Both the position numbers and the translations under genes were made by a program. 64,000 nucleotides of DNA, taken from Ctena decussata (Eukaryota > Mollusca > Bivalvia > Lucinida > Lucinidae). The notes under the pieces were generated by a model, which was given only the letters and a program-made list of their open reading frames with translations, was not told where the DNA came from and ran no database searches. Of this stretch, positions 46,726 to 56,860 are shown piece after piece. The stretch spans positions 95,898,979-95,962,978 of the forward strand of contig OZ022501.1 in assembly GCA_963989385.1 (NCBI GenBank). The letters are read 5' to 3'. Numbering within the stretch: position 1 is the stretch's first letter; each line of letters starts with the position of its first letter.

Positions 46726-46767
46726 GTTAAAGTCTTACATTCAACTACCTCCACAAGCCAAACTAAA

Positions 46768-46868
46768 TACCCTGAAGTGCTCAAGTATTGGGACACATAA
46801 AAACTATTAATTTTCCATTTGGGACAAATGGAAAATTAATGGTTTTAAGCATCCCAATACTGAAGTAC
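46768..46868. mobile_element. H4 palindromic MITE
   Basis: GTGCTCAAGTATTGGGACAC folds onto CATCCCAATACTGAAGTAC across TTTTCCATTTGGGACAAATG. Overlapping frames on both strands reflect the palindrome. Confidence 0.85.
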
Positions 46869-47315
46869 ATTAAGTTAGGGGAAATCAAAAACAACAAAAC
46901 AGTTTTCAAGTTAATAAATTTTATATTAAGTATGTTCACCTTAATATACGGTACTATACTCACATTATTAAATGAAAAAAGATGCACACATTACAACCGT
47001 TTACAAAATAAGACCGGAACAAAACACTGGTAATTCAAAGTTCCAGAAAAAGAGAATTTTTTGTGATAGTTCTAAGATAACTACGTTATTCCTTCACCAA
47101 AACAAGAGGCAATTCCAACTAGAACTGGCTCAGTGCAAAAATAACAACAAAAAACATAGCTTATGCCTCTCTCTCATTAAATTGCTCTACAGTATGATTC
47201 TAATGAGATGCTACAAATATCTTCAAACGGTTAATGTTGAAGTGATGACAACAAATTATGTTTTATCGTGAAATATGAAAAACTGTCATTCTTATTTCTT
47301 GATAAAAGCATACAT
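46869..47315. other. unassigned stretch
   Basis: Plus frames at 46972-47271 have no recognised domain. No repeat boundary seen. Confidence 0.3.
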
Positions 47316-47915
47316 TGACAAACCAATGTTGCTTCATCTCATTAGGACCACATCAATTTGAATCAATGAAGTGATGTAATTCTCAATGAATCATCACAGT
47401 ATCTGGTTCTAAAGAAGTACTAATATCAGTGAATTGCCTCACTGACCAACCTATTTCACTTCACCTCCTTAGAATCACATTGCTGAGGTAATTCACTGTG
47501 AGTGAATCACCTCATAATGTAAATTTAAGGAGATCCTGAAAATGAATCACCCCAGAGGTAATTCAGTTTGATTCTAATGAGATGCTAAAACTGAATCACT
47601 TCAGTGATATGATTCCAATGAGATGCTTAGATTGAATCATATCAGTGGTGTGATTCTAATGAGGCTAAACTTGAATCACCCCAGTGATGTGATTCAAGTA
47701 TAAAATTTGAAATCACCTCAGTGAAGTAATTCTAATGATCCAAAAATTGAATCACCTCAGTGATGTGGTTCTAATGAGATACTAAAAGTGATGTGATTTT
47801 AATGATGCTAAAACTGAATCACCTAGGTGATGTTGTTTCTAATGGGATGCCAACACTGAATTGCCTCAATGGTGCGACTCCAATGTTGCTAAATGTGAAG
47901 CACCTCAGTGATGTG
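47316..47915. repeat. degenerate array of short palindromes
   Basis: About a dozen units of roughly 45-50 bp, each built on GAATCACCTCAGTGATGTGA then TTCTAATGAGATGCTAAA. Each unit is itself palindromic (GAATCAC...GTGATTC). Units vary by substitutions and small deletions. Confidence 0.8.
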
Positions 47916-47926
47916 ATGCAAGGTAT

Positions 47927-48480
47927 CACAGGGTATAATCAATTCCGCTAATTTTCGCTTCCTGCAGAGACTGTACATCATATTTGGCTTCCGCCGAGAC
48001 TGTCCGCAAACTCTTGCTTCCTGCAGGAACTACTGTCCTCGGAAAATGGCTTCCTGCCGAGACTGTCCACATGATTCTGCTTCCTGCCGAGAGCCTCGGC
48101 AGGAAGCAGAATCACGCGGACAGTCTCTGCAGGAAGCCATTTATCATGTACAGCAGTCTCGGCAGGAAGCAAGAATTCGTGGACAGTCTCGGCGGAAGCC
48201 AAATATGATGTACAGTGTCTGCAGGAAGCGAAAATTAGCGGAGGAGCCCCGGTAGCTCAGTGGGTTAAGCGCTGGCCTACTGATCTAGCGGTCGCGGGTT
48301 CGAGCCCCGCTGGAGGCGGAGTTCTTTCCATCGTAAACGGGGTTCCATTGCACACAGCCTTTCATTATCACAAGCCCATCGTCCTGATATGACTGAAATA
48401 CTGTTGAAAAGGACGTAAAATCGCAAGTCATCCATCCATCCATCCATTTCGAAAATTAGCGGAATCGATTATACCCTGTG
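47927..48480. mobile_element. long hairpin element with iterated inner units
   Basis: CACAGGGTATAATCAATTCC and its inverse (ending GATTATACCCTGTG) lie between exact GGTAT duplications (47922-47926 and 48481-48485). Both arms are built from repeats of GCTTCCTGCCGAGACTGTCC that meet head-to-head near 48090-48100. The right arm is split by the SINE at 48243-48449. Open frames on both strands are repeat artefacts. Confidence 0.85.
48243..48449 (+). mobile_element. S1 SINE, best-preserved copy, nested
   Basis: tRNA-like head with A box (GGTAGCTCAGTGGGTTAAGC) and B box (GCGGGTTCGAGCCCCGC), S1 body (CATTGCACACAGCCTTTCAT, GACTGAAATACTGTTGAAAA) and an ATCC-repeat tail. An exact 14 bp duplication, CGAAAATTAGCGGA, flanks it (48229-48242 and 48450-48463). 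The A and B boxes would form an internal RNA polymerase III promoter. Confidence 0.9.
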
Positions 48481-48890
48481 GGTATGTTCACTGACACAGC
48501 TCTAATAAGGAAGATTATTTTGGAACTGCATCAACCACTCTCTTCTTCTGGATCTCTGATGAATACAAATATCAATACAGGAAGCAAAGACAGCAGGAAT
48601 ACATTTAATGTTTTGAATGGAAATGCCTGATTATGACTATGTATACATCAAAATATGACTATGATTCCATGGAAGTCTGTATGCCATAATGATCCAATAT
48701 TACAGTAAATAATATAAGGCATAAATAAGAACAGCTTCACTCATCCACTATCACTGATAGCACTAGCACAGTATTGTCACAAAATGTTTCACTATTAATT
48801 TCACTGTTCAACAGATACTTTTGATTTTACATGTGGAGCTTTCCAACGAAGCCCCTTATGGTATCTGAAAATTGAAAAAAAAAAGCTTCA

Positions 48891-49429
48891 GATCCACAAC
48901 TTAAGATGCAATGCAAATTGACTTCAATCGAAAAAAAAAAACCTCACACTCATATCTGTGTATGCAAATAGTGAAGTCTTATCTAACTGTGCAAACACAG
49001 GCACATGTTGATTTAGGTCCCTGCTACTCACATATATTATCTGACCTTTTCATTTGACTATGGTTTCAAAGATCCACAACTTAAGATGCAATGCAAATTG
49101 ACTTCAATCGAAAAAAAAAAACTAACACTCATATCTGTGTATGCAAATAGTGAAGTCTTATCTAACTGTGCAAACACAGGCACATGTTGATTTAGGTCCC
49201 TGCTACTCACATATATTATCTGACCTTTTCATTTGACTATGGTTTCAAAGATCCACAACTTAAGATGCAATGCAAATTGACTTCAATCGAAAAAAAAAAA
49301 CTAACACTCATATCTGTGTATGCAAATAGTGAAGTCTTATCTAACTGTGCAAACACAGGCACATGTTGATTTAGGTCCCTGCTACTCACATATATTATCT
49401 GACCTTTTCATTTGACTATGGTTTCAAAG
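48891..49429. repeat. three near-identical 180 bp tandem units
   Basis: Units begin at 48891, 49071 and 49250 with GATCCACAACTTAAGATGCA and end ACTATGGTTTCAAA. They differ mainly around one A-run (AAACCTCACACTC against AAACTAACACTC). Either a very recent triplication or an assembly effect. Confidence 0.95.
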
Positions 49430-49946
49430 ATAAGCTACAATACCAAAATCCATGTACAAAACATTGACAAACGCACTGAGATCTGAAACTGACAGTAAGA
49501 TTCACAAGTGAATCAAGTGGCACAAGTAAGATTCACAAGTGAATTTGGAATTTCTGATAAACATAGACTTTGAGAATAAGAAATCTGACTATCTTTTTGA
49601 CAATCTTTTTTAAGCTGTATGAAAGCATTTTTCCTTCATTATAAACATTTGAGCCCTGAAACAACAAAACCATCATTAAAACCACCTCACTGAAGCAGTT
49701 CGAATGAAGGAAAAAACATTGTTTACAGCAAATTAACAAACCAAAATCCAAAATGTATGTCCTGAGTCTGGCTCAGTGAGCTCTTGACAATATGTGCACA
49801 CGCCCAATCATACACCCAAGCTCACACAAAAGCATACATTCTTAGCACACATGTAATGGATGAAAGGCATATGGTTGTGCACATGCACATAAAAGCTAGA
49901 ACTTATGCACATATATGTAAATACCGTAATGACCCTAAAATTTTGG

Positions 49947-50220
49947 TTGGTTGGTTGCTTGATTTGATGCTTAACGTCCACGGTTAACAACTAAGGTCAT
50001 GTCGGGACGGTCTGTTAACCTAACCACACTATTCCTGGGCAGGCTTATACCTCCTAAGCGGTTAACCAGTACTAAGTGCACATACTTTCGCCAGTAACTG
50101 ACAACTGCCCTTCTTGAATCAGCGGAAGGAGAAACGAAAGTATGTGGCCAGACCGGGATTCGAACCCAGGACCTCTGACTTACGAGTCAGGTGCCCTACC
50201 GATTGCGCTACCCGGCCCGG
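49947..50220 (-). mobile_element. S2 SINE, full length, Thr-tRNA-like head
   Basis: On the minus strand: GGGTAGCGCAATCGGTAGGG (A box), CTGACTCGTAAGTCAG anticodon arm (CGT anticodon, a loop one base short), GGTCCTGGGTTCGAATCCCG (B box), then the body and a CCAACCAACCAA tail. The exact 13 bp CCTAAAATTTTGG flanks it (49934-49946 and 50221-50233). The body GAAAGTATGTGCACTTAGTA matches 58734-58989. Confidence 0.92.
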
Positions 50221-50304
50221 CCTAAAATTTTGGACACCCAAAAGTCGAACAATTATTGTTTGAAAATTCTTAGAGAGTAGATTCCAAATTATGAATAGTA
50301 AATG

Positions 50305-50372
50305 GCAAACGTTGCAGACCCTGATCAAACTGCTCCTTCAGGAGCAGTTTGATCTGGGTCTACAATGTTTGC
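50305..50372. repeat. H5-type hairpin
   Basis: GGCAAACGTTGCAGACCCTG and ATCAAACTGCTCC fold onto GGAGCAGTTTGATCTGGGTC and TACAATGTTTGC. Confidence 0.8.
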
Positions 50373-50783
50373 TCAGACCTGTCTGTCCAAATATTTAGGG
50401 TCATTACGGTATGATGAAATAAAAGTGAGCAATACGGTATTAATAGCACAATGCTACTTACTCTCTGGCTCTGACTAATAATAAACATTATCATAATAAT
50501 TTGGTTATAAGAGGGGGTTATCCTCACTCCTGAATGATCCCAAATAACTAAATCCGTTTTGTGTAATTCATCTATAAGACTTTTTGCTCCCTTCTCAATG
50601 GATGTCAATTCCTAAGTGAAAGAGTTTGCTCCCCTAGGAGCAAATTCTTTCCTTAAGAGTAGAACCCTTTAAGAAACATTTTGTTGTCTAGGAAGGCAAG
50701 CAGGAAGTCATAAAAGTTGTTCCTCTTTGTAAAGTGGGGGAAATAAAAAAGACGGAGGTGCACCCAAACAGCTGAAGATAACT

Positions 50784-51020
50784 GAGCCGTGACACAAGAT
50801 AACCAATAAAGTGGCATATGCCCACAATGAAGACTCAGATCAGCCTGGACATCCGCCTAGCCTGATCAGAGTCTTTGCTGTGTGCTTAAAGGGTAGCTAA
50901 GGGTTTAAGCTACTTTCATGCCGAAAGCAAAGACTCTTATCAGACTGGGCAATGACAAAGCTGATCTGAGTCTTCGCGCGGCCCACAGGCGACTTTTTTG
51001 GTTTTGTTGTGTCACGTCTC
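50784..51020. mobile_element. H1 MITE, diverged
   Basis: GAGCCGTGACACAAGATAAC to GTTGTGTCACGTCTC. Flanks AACT and AATT are a one-mismatch version of the 4 bp duplication. Confidence 0.8.
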
Positions 51021-51565
51021 AATTTACAGTTGTTGCTAAAAGAGTCTCAATACTCACAATTATTATGGTAACAGAATTACCCGTGCTGATAAGCATTCAG
51101 TAGGACAAATATATGAATAAGACAAATTACAGAAGTAGTTGTCTTATCACTTTTCTCTTTTATACATCAACCTCTTATAAAGCTTAAATATAGCTGTATA
51201 CTGGTATGGTTCTTTGTTGGTGAACACTTTGGTCATTCATACATACATGTAATTAAATTAATATAACTGAATACAATGTATTGTGAAGAAACCTAACCAG
51301 AGCTGGCCATTCTCAGTCTGCACAACCGTACGGTCACAACAACTTGGTGTCTTCAATTTTTGAAAAATATCAACCCACCAATTTATTTATTTACTTCGCA
51401 TACCACAATAAACAGACAGTCTTTGTCAACTTTTGTTCCCTGTAAAGGGTTATAACCTATCCATCAAATTCAGGTTTCCCAATGCTTTTCTGCTGTTTAT
51501 GTTGAAGCCTGAATTCACAAAATATGTAGGTTAGTAAAATATCAGTAAACTCATTCATATAATAT

Positions 51566-51802
51566 GAGCTGGGATACAACAAAACCCACAAAGTGGCATG
51601 TGCATCACTCAAAGACTCAGATCAGACTGAGCAGCACTCTGTCTGATCCGAGTCTTTGCTGTGTGCTTAAAGGGTAGCTAAGTGTCTAAGCTAGCTCCAG
51701 GCACACAGCAAAGACTCTGATCAGACTGGGTGGATGCCCAGGATGATCCGAGTCCTAGCTTGGTGCATATGCTATTTTGTTGCTTTTGTTGAGTCATGGC
51801 TT
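51566..51802. mobile_element. H1 MITE, more diverged
   Basis: GAGCTGGGATACAACAAAAC to TGTTGAGTCATGGCTT, with the inner GGGTAGCTAAG / CTAAGCTAGCTCC centre. Right-hand flank no longer matches the left. Confidence 0.75.
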
Positions 51803-52239
51803 ACAAAAGTGTCTCATTAGACTCAACTCATACACTTGGACAATTCCTCACGCCTCCAATAACTTGTGCATGGCCTCTAATTAGAAATTAGAAGATCTGA
51901 AGCAGATACATAAGTATGCAGTAAAATAGAAAATATATCGAAAAGTCTAACAACTATTGACTAGTAGGAGAAATCTTAACAATTCACACAGAATGCTGAA
52001 ACATCACATTGGGCTAAAACGAAAATCCCATACAGAGCTCAAAATAAAAGGAGTATTTCGTGACAATTCCAAGGTAACTTTTCTGCAGTTTCTCAATAAA
52101 ACATGTCATGGCACCTTGAAACTCTACCAAAGTGCCATATCATGTTTTTCTGTAAAAATTATAATACAAACGATACTGGAATTGCATCAAGATATATGAA
52201 TAACTACAATGGTTTGGCCACCATTTTGACAAGGGAGGC

Positions 52240-52380
52240 TATTTAAACATAATAGCATTTGTTTCTGGTGATTGTGAATCATTTTTCCAATGGGAGCTAC
52301 TCTTAAAGGAAAGAATTTGCTCTCAGAGACAGCAAATTCTTTCTCTGATGAGCAGCCCCCTGTAAAAAGAGACAAATATT
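52240..52380. mobile_element. H7 MITE fragment
   Basis: GGAGCTACTCTTAAAGGAAA with GAATTTGCTCTCAGAGACAG folds onto CAGCAAATTCTTTCTCTGAT. The inner hairpin is clear; the outer ends are not. Confidence 0.6.
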
Positions 52381-52699
52381 CTATGATTAGAATAATCTCC
52401 TTTGGAAAAGAATTCATATACCTTAAAATACTTTCTTTATCTGAAGCTCTGAAAAAAGTTATTTAAAAAGTTTTGTTACAACCTCTACGATATTTACAGA
52501 CAATACACAACACAGTCACAGAAACACAACTAAGGCAAAATATTGAGCTTTGTAAATGTAGTGCAGCACATGAAAAAAAAAATAATAATAATAAAATGTG
52601 ACATTGACCTGGCTGAAAAGATCATACCGTTTGGTCAGGACCTCTTGTCTAAATGTCTACAGAGCCCATATCTAACCAAGTTTTTGAAAATAAAAAAAA

Positions 52700-52728
52700 T
52701 ATTTTTTTTTTTTTTTTTTTTTTTTTTA
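52700..52728. repeat. poly-T tract
   Basis: A T run of nearly 30. The open frame across it (Phe run) is an artefact. Confidence 0.95.
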
Positions 52729-52929
52729 TTTCATACTTCACTATCAAGATTAGCACTATTTCTGTATGATTGCCTAACTCATATGACTGATGCAATCTGA
52801 TTATGCAATAATGACACAAAATACTGACATTTAAGTGCTACTAAAGCTAATGAACAGACAGTGCAATTCCCTGCCCCACCAGCTATGTTTTGACAGGTCC
52901 CAAGACAGCAGGTCCACTTGATATGGACA

Positions 52930-53145
52930 GATACTGGTTTAGGTGAATGTGTACTCTTTCAGGGACAGCAACTCTGCAATTTTGGTTTCTGCCTCCCTCT
53001 CAGTAGGGAGCAAATTCTTTCCTTTACGAGGAGACCTCCTTTTGGACTGGTAGCATCATCCAGGGAAGTAAACAGGAAGCCAGGAAAGTTTAGTCCCTTT
53101 AAAAAAATGGCAGAAAAAAAACAAAGTGGGGTATCTATCGTCTAT
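52930..53145. mobile_element. H7 MITE
   Basis: AGGTGAATGTGTACTCTTTC, GGGACAGCAACTCTGCAATT, the GGGAGCAAATTCTTTCCTTT centre and TCCCTTTAAAAAAATGGCAG at the right. The plus frame here is repeat-derived. Confidence 0.6.
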
Positions 53146-53524
53146 CACATAAACACTTAGAAAAATATAACATTTAGGAATAAAACCTGATTCCAGCAGA
53201 CACTGAGCGATGATCCTGACCAAACAGTACACTGGTTAGTGTCTACACTAGTTAAATATGCCAGTTTGTGCCTAAAATCGAGCATATATATCACTAGCAC
53301 AGTTAAGAGCTTTAAATAAGAGAAATACCTGAGGAGAATTCTGAGATTCTCCATAAAATCATAATGTTGCCTCTTTCATTAGGACTGTCTTGATGAGGTC
53401 ATTATAATGAGAGGCCAGACTCACTGAGCCACAATGTTACTTCTAATATAGAATAACAGAAATAACCTAGACTTATCCTCAGATAATCAACTTCTCTTCA
53501 GCCCTGATTAGCATGAAATTGTAT

Positions 53525-53726
53525 CAAAACTCCAGATAAGAAGTTGTAAAGGGAATAATTTAGGATAATTTTCCATATTTCTCCACAAAAACATATGCTG
53601 TGACTTCTCATTAGAACCGTCTCACAGAGACGGTTCTAATGAGGGATCACAACGTATGTTCTTGCTGAAAAATAAGCAAAAATATCTTTGACTTATCCTC
53701 AATAACCCCTCTTATCTAGAGCTCTG
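53525..53726. mobile_element. H2 palindromic MITE, TTAGAAC subfamily
   Basis: Centre TTAGAACCGTCTCACAGAGA / CGGTTCTAA, left end CAAAACTCCAGATAAG, right end CTTATCTAGAGCTCTG. The outer left arm is diverged (GAAGTTGTAAAGGGAATAAT). Another eroded H2 core is at about 53362-53425. Confidence 0.85.
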
Positions 53727-54189
53727 TTTGATTCATATAAGATCATGAAATTTGCAGCTTCCACATTTAAACTGCACCCAACAGTATAATTAGTACATAA
53801 TTGTTCAAGGGACATAATCACTATAAATAACACATTACAACTTTAAAAGAAAGTTATACATTTAGTTCCAAATGGTTATATCTTGTGGAGAACAATTTAA
53901 AGTTTGGCAGCTAAAATGGTCAAACTTTTACATTACAACATACCCCTTTGAAAACAAAAGGTTTTTTTCAATAAACCACACTTTCCCAAACTCAGCTTTC
54001 TCCAAGGATATAAATCCTGTGACCAATGAAATTAAGAAATAGCTTGCAAACTTTTACCTTTCGGACACAGCATGTCCATAGACTGACCATGATAAAGATT
54101 TGCCGACGGCTTCTTGTTTTCCCTCATAGAGTTGTGGATATAGGATTAGAGATTGATGATTTCTCCTTTCTCTCTACAGTGCTACTTTC

Positions 54190-54263
54190 TCTTAGTTCTC
54201 CACAAAAATATATTGTGACTCTTCATTAGAGCTGTCTCGAGAAGGTGGTTCTAATGAGAGGTC
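54190..54263. mobile_element. H2 MITE core remnant
   Basis: CATTAGAGCTGTCTCGAGAA and GGTGGTTCTAATGAGAGGTC, directly followed by the intact H2 at 54269. The intact copy probably inserted beside or into this one. Confidence 0.65.
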
Positions 54264-54268
54264 AGAAT

Positions 54269-54471
54269 CAGAGCTCCAGATAAGAAGGGGTAACAGTGAT
54301 AATTTGAAGATAATTTTTCTTATTTCTCAACGAAAACATATGTTGTGACCCCTCATTAGAACCGTCTCACCGAGACGGTTCTAATGATGGGTCACAACGT
54401 ATGTTTTTATGGAAAAATAAGGAAAATTATCCCTAAATTCTCTCTGTTACCCCTTCTTATCTGCAGCACTG
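54269..54471. mobile_element. H2 palindromic MITE, TTAGAAC subfamily
   Basis: Complete arms from CAGAGCTCCAGATAAGAAGG to CCCTTCTTATCTGCAGCACTG. AGAAT is repeated exactly outside both ends (54264-54268 and 54472-54476), a 5 bp target duplication. Confidence 0.92.
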
Positions 54472-54488
54472 AGAATATATATTTTTCT

Positions 54489-54639
54489 GGGCCTGGTTGT
54501 TCAAAGCTTAAAGTCTTGTAATACTGACAAAATCAATTGCAGTAATAATTTTGTTTGAAAATTGTGAGGAACTTTTGCATTGCAAAACTTTTAATGTCTC
54601 TTTAACAAACAATGTCATTAGTATTGAACAACTGGGCCC
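54489..54639. mobile_element. H3 MITE, short diverged copy
   Basis: GGGCCTGGTTGTTCAAAGC to GTATTGAACAACTGGGCCC, with a GCATTGCAAAACTT centre. Internally shorter than the 59693 copy. Confidence 0.75.
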
Positions 54640-55375
54640 TGGAGAAAAGAACAACTTATTTCGGAATTTAACATGTATCATCAGATTATCACTATCACCT
54701 TAACTACATCTCTGATTACTTTCTAACTAGATTATCTCCAGTGTAGCACTATACTTGTATAGCATGGTGGTGATATTTTGGCAAAGTTATGACAAAATTA
54801 TGATCAATAATTATTAAGCCACATTAAGGCAGGAACACTTTTGAATGAATCTACTAAAATGTAGACATCAATGTATCTGAATCTGCAAAGATTTTTTCGA
54901 AATGCTAGGAAAACTCCAAAAGATTCTTTGATTGGATAACCGCCATTATGATTTTGTGATGGTTAATATTTTCGAGAACCTCTGCAACTGTGAAGTTCAT
55001 AAAACTGTGGTAAATACTTCGAATTTATAGAGATTACCACATACATACACTGCCAAATTACCTTAACAAGCTTAATTTGAGTTGACTGGTCCTTGTACTT
55101 GCGCATCTAGTAGGTCTGATTGAAGTTTTTACTGTTATCAACACATATTCTTTTTGTTAAAAACACTGTGTACATTTGCAAGAGGATCTTAGTTATTATC
55201 CCATCACCGTTCATCAAACCATTGATAAATGGTAAGGTGTGTATATTATGCTCCAGTTCTAAGGAATATGGATACAACTTCATGATATGACTATCATATA
55301 TACAAGGGAAACCACTTTCACAGAATCGTATTTGCTTGCCTTGATGGTGAATCCCTTGTAAAGGAAATAATGTTT
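54640..55375. other. unassigned AT-rich stretch
   Basis: No gene or clear repeat boundary seen. Confidence 0.3.
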
Positions 55376-55520
55376 TCTTAGAGGGGCTGCTCTAACAGGA
55401 AAGAATTTGCTCTCAGAGGGGTTGCTCTTATGGGTACGAATTTGCTCCCTGAGGGGTTACTCTTAAAGTAAAGAATTTGCTCTCTCTGAGAGCAAATTCT
55501 TTCCTTTATGAGTAGCCCCA
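55376..55520. mobile_element. H7 core with iterated left arm
   Basis: Three successive GAGGGG(C/T)T(G/A)CTCTTA...GAATTTGCTC units precede a single inverse GAGCAAATTCTTTCCTTTAT and GAGTAGCCCC. This copy has an expanded left arm. Confidence 0.7.
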
Positions 55521-56370
55521 TGTGAGATGAACAATTACTTCCAGATCAGAGTTATTGCCCTTGCAGAAATATCCATATTCATGTCATTAAAAGAAATAAC
55601 AATTGACAAATTTCCAAACAAGTATATTGTATGTCTGACCCAGCCATGTATCCTACCTGAGTGCATAAAAATTAAAGTTATTTTGTCTGAGAAAATATGA
55701 TAAAATTTTGCAGCAAAAATGTGATATTTTTCTCAACTCTGCCCAAAACATACCTTCCAGATTATTATAACGTTTTGAAGTCATTTTGATGAGATTCTCT
55801 GGCTACATTCTGCTGAGGAAGGCAGACAAAATCCCCAAATTTAAAGTTACTTTTAGTTTCAATACTGTTTCAAGCGACTGTCATATGAGCATGCATGCAA
55901 ATTTATGACCTCTCACTAAATTTTGAAATGGCAGGAAAGACCTGTCTTAAGTAGCATAAATACATTTAATGCTAATCAATTATTCTCACAACAAAGTTTG
56001 TGTCCCTGTTATGATTAAATGTGCATATAATGATTTACCTTATTTGGTATATTTTTTCCATTTATGCATAACCTGGCTAGCTGAACTAAAGTATCAGTCA
56101 CAAGCCAGATCTCAGAACTTAAACAATATTTGGTATTAAACCGGTTATTATATCTTAGGTATTTTACTATTAATGGCACTATTTTGTGACTTTCCATGAA
56201 AATGCACACCATTTCTCCAGTATTTAGAGCAATTCTATACCTTTTCTTGGAACACGACATTCCTTTTTGGTACATGAAGTTTAAAGCAACAGGGACCCAC
56301 ACTTGATGGTATGCTAGGGAATCTTCTGCTGGCCCACCTGGGGGTTATCACAAGGACAGCCTTACCTTAC
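55521..56370. other. unassigned AT-rich stretch
   Basis: The minus frame at 56015-56302 has no recognised domain. No gene supported. Confidence 0.3.
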
Positions 56371-56573
56371 CAGAGCTCTAGATAAGAGGGAGTATTTAGT
56401 GATAATTAGGGATAATTTTTATTACTTCTGCATAAAAACATATGTTGTGACCCCTCATCTGAACCGTCTCGACGAGACGGTTCAGATGAGGGGTCACAAC
56501 ATATGGTTTCAACAAGAAATAAGAAAAATTGTCCTTAATTATCATCAGATACTCCCTCTTATCTAGAGCTCTG
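56371..56573. mobile_element. H2 palindromic MITE, TCTGAAC subfamily
   Basis: CAGAGCTCTAGATAAGAGGG to CCCTCTTATCTAGAGCTCTG, centre TCTGAACCGTCTCGACGAGA. CTTAC flanks both ends exactly (56366-56370 and 56574-56578). Confidence 0.93.
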
Positions 56574-56656
56574 CTTACTTACTGATACATGCCATTGACA
56601 CTGAAACTGCAATATCAGTCTCACTTTCTGCTAGCAAGCTAATAACACACATGTCA

Positions 56657-56860
56657 CAGAGGTCAAGATAAGAGGGAGTATTTGATGATAATTAAGAGAT
56701 AATTTTCATTATTTCTCATTGAAACCATATGTTGTGACACCTCACCTGAACCGTCTCGTCGAGCTGGTTCAGATGAGGGGTCACAACATATTTTTTTGTG
56801 GAGAATTAACAAAAACAGTTCCTAATTATCATCAAATACTCCCTCTTATCTAGAGCTCTG
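56657..56860. mobile_element. H2 palindromic MITE, TCTGAAC subfamily
   Basis: CAGAGGTCAAGATAAGAGGG to CTCTTATCTAGAGCTCTG; centre CCTGAACCGTCTCGTCGAGC / TGGTTCAGA has single arm mismatches. TGTCA is next to the left end and two bases from the right end. Confidence 0.88.

Larger units (their letters stand above)
49921..50412. mobile_element. palindromic MITE (ATACCGTAATGACC ends) hosting S2 and an H5 hairpin
   Basis: ATACCGTAATGACCCTAAAA at the left and TTTAGGGTCATTACGGTAT at the right, with GGACA / TGTCC continuing the arms. The left arm is broken by the S2 SINE at 49947; the right half includes the GCAGACCCTGATCAAACTGC hairpin at 50305-50372. Confidence 0.8.

Noticed and set aside
47316..47915. 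CRISPR-like array of palindromic repeats
   Set aside because: Units are contiguous and degenerate, there are no regular unique spacers, and the context is an animal genome.
47978..48208. Matching 74-codon frames on both strands with similar proteins
   Set aside because: They arise from the self-complementary hairpin built of repeated GCTTCCTGCCGAGACTGTCC units, not from coding selection.
48243..48320. A functional tRNA gene
   Set aside because: A and B boxes are good, but the anticodon stem is imperfect and the sequence continues into the S1 SINE body and ATCC tail.
50140..50220. A true tRNA-Thr gene
   Set aside because: The head is tRNA-like but the anticodon loop is one base short, it continues into a SINE body with a CCAA tail, and a 13 bp duplication flanks it.
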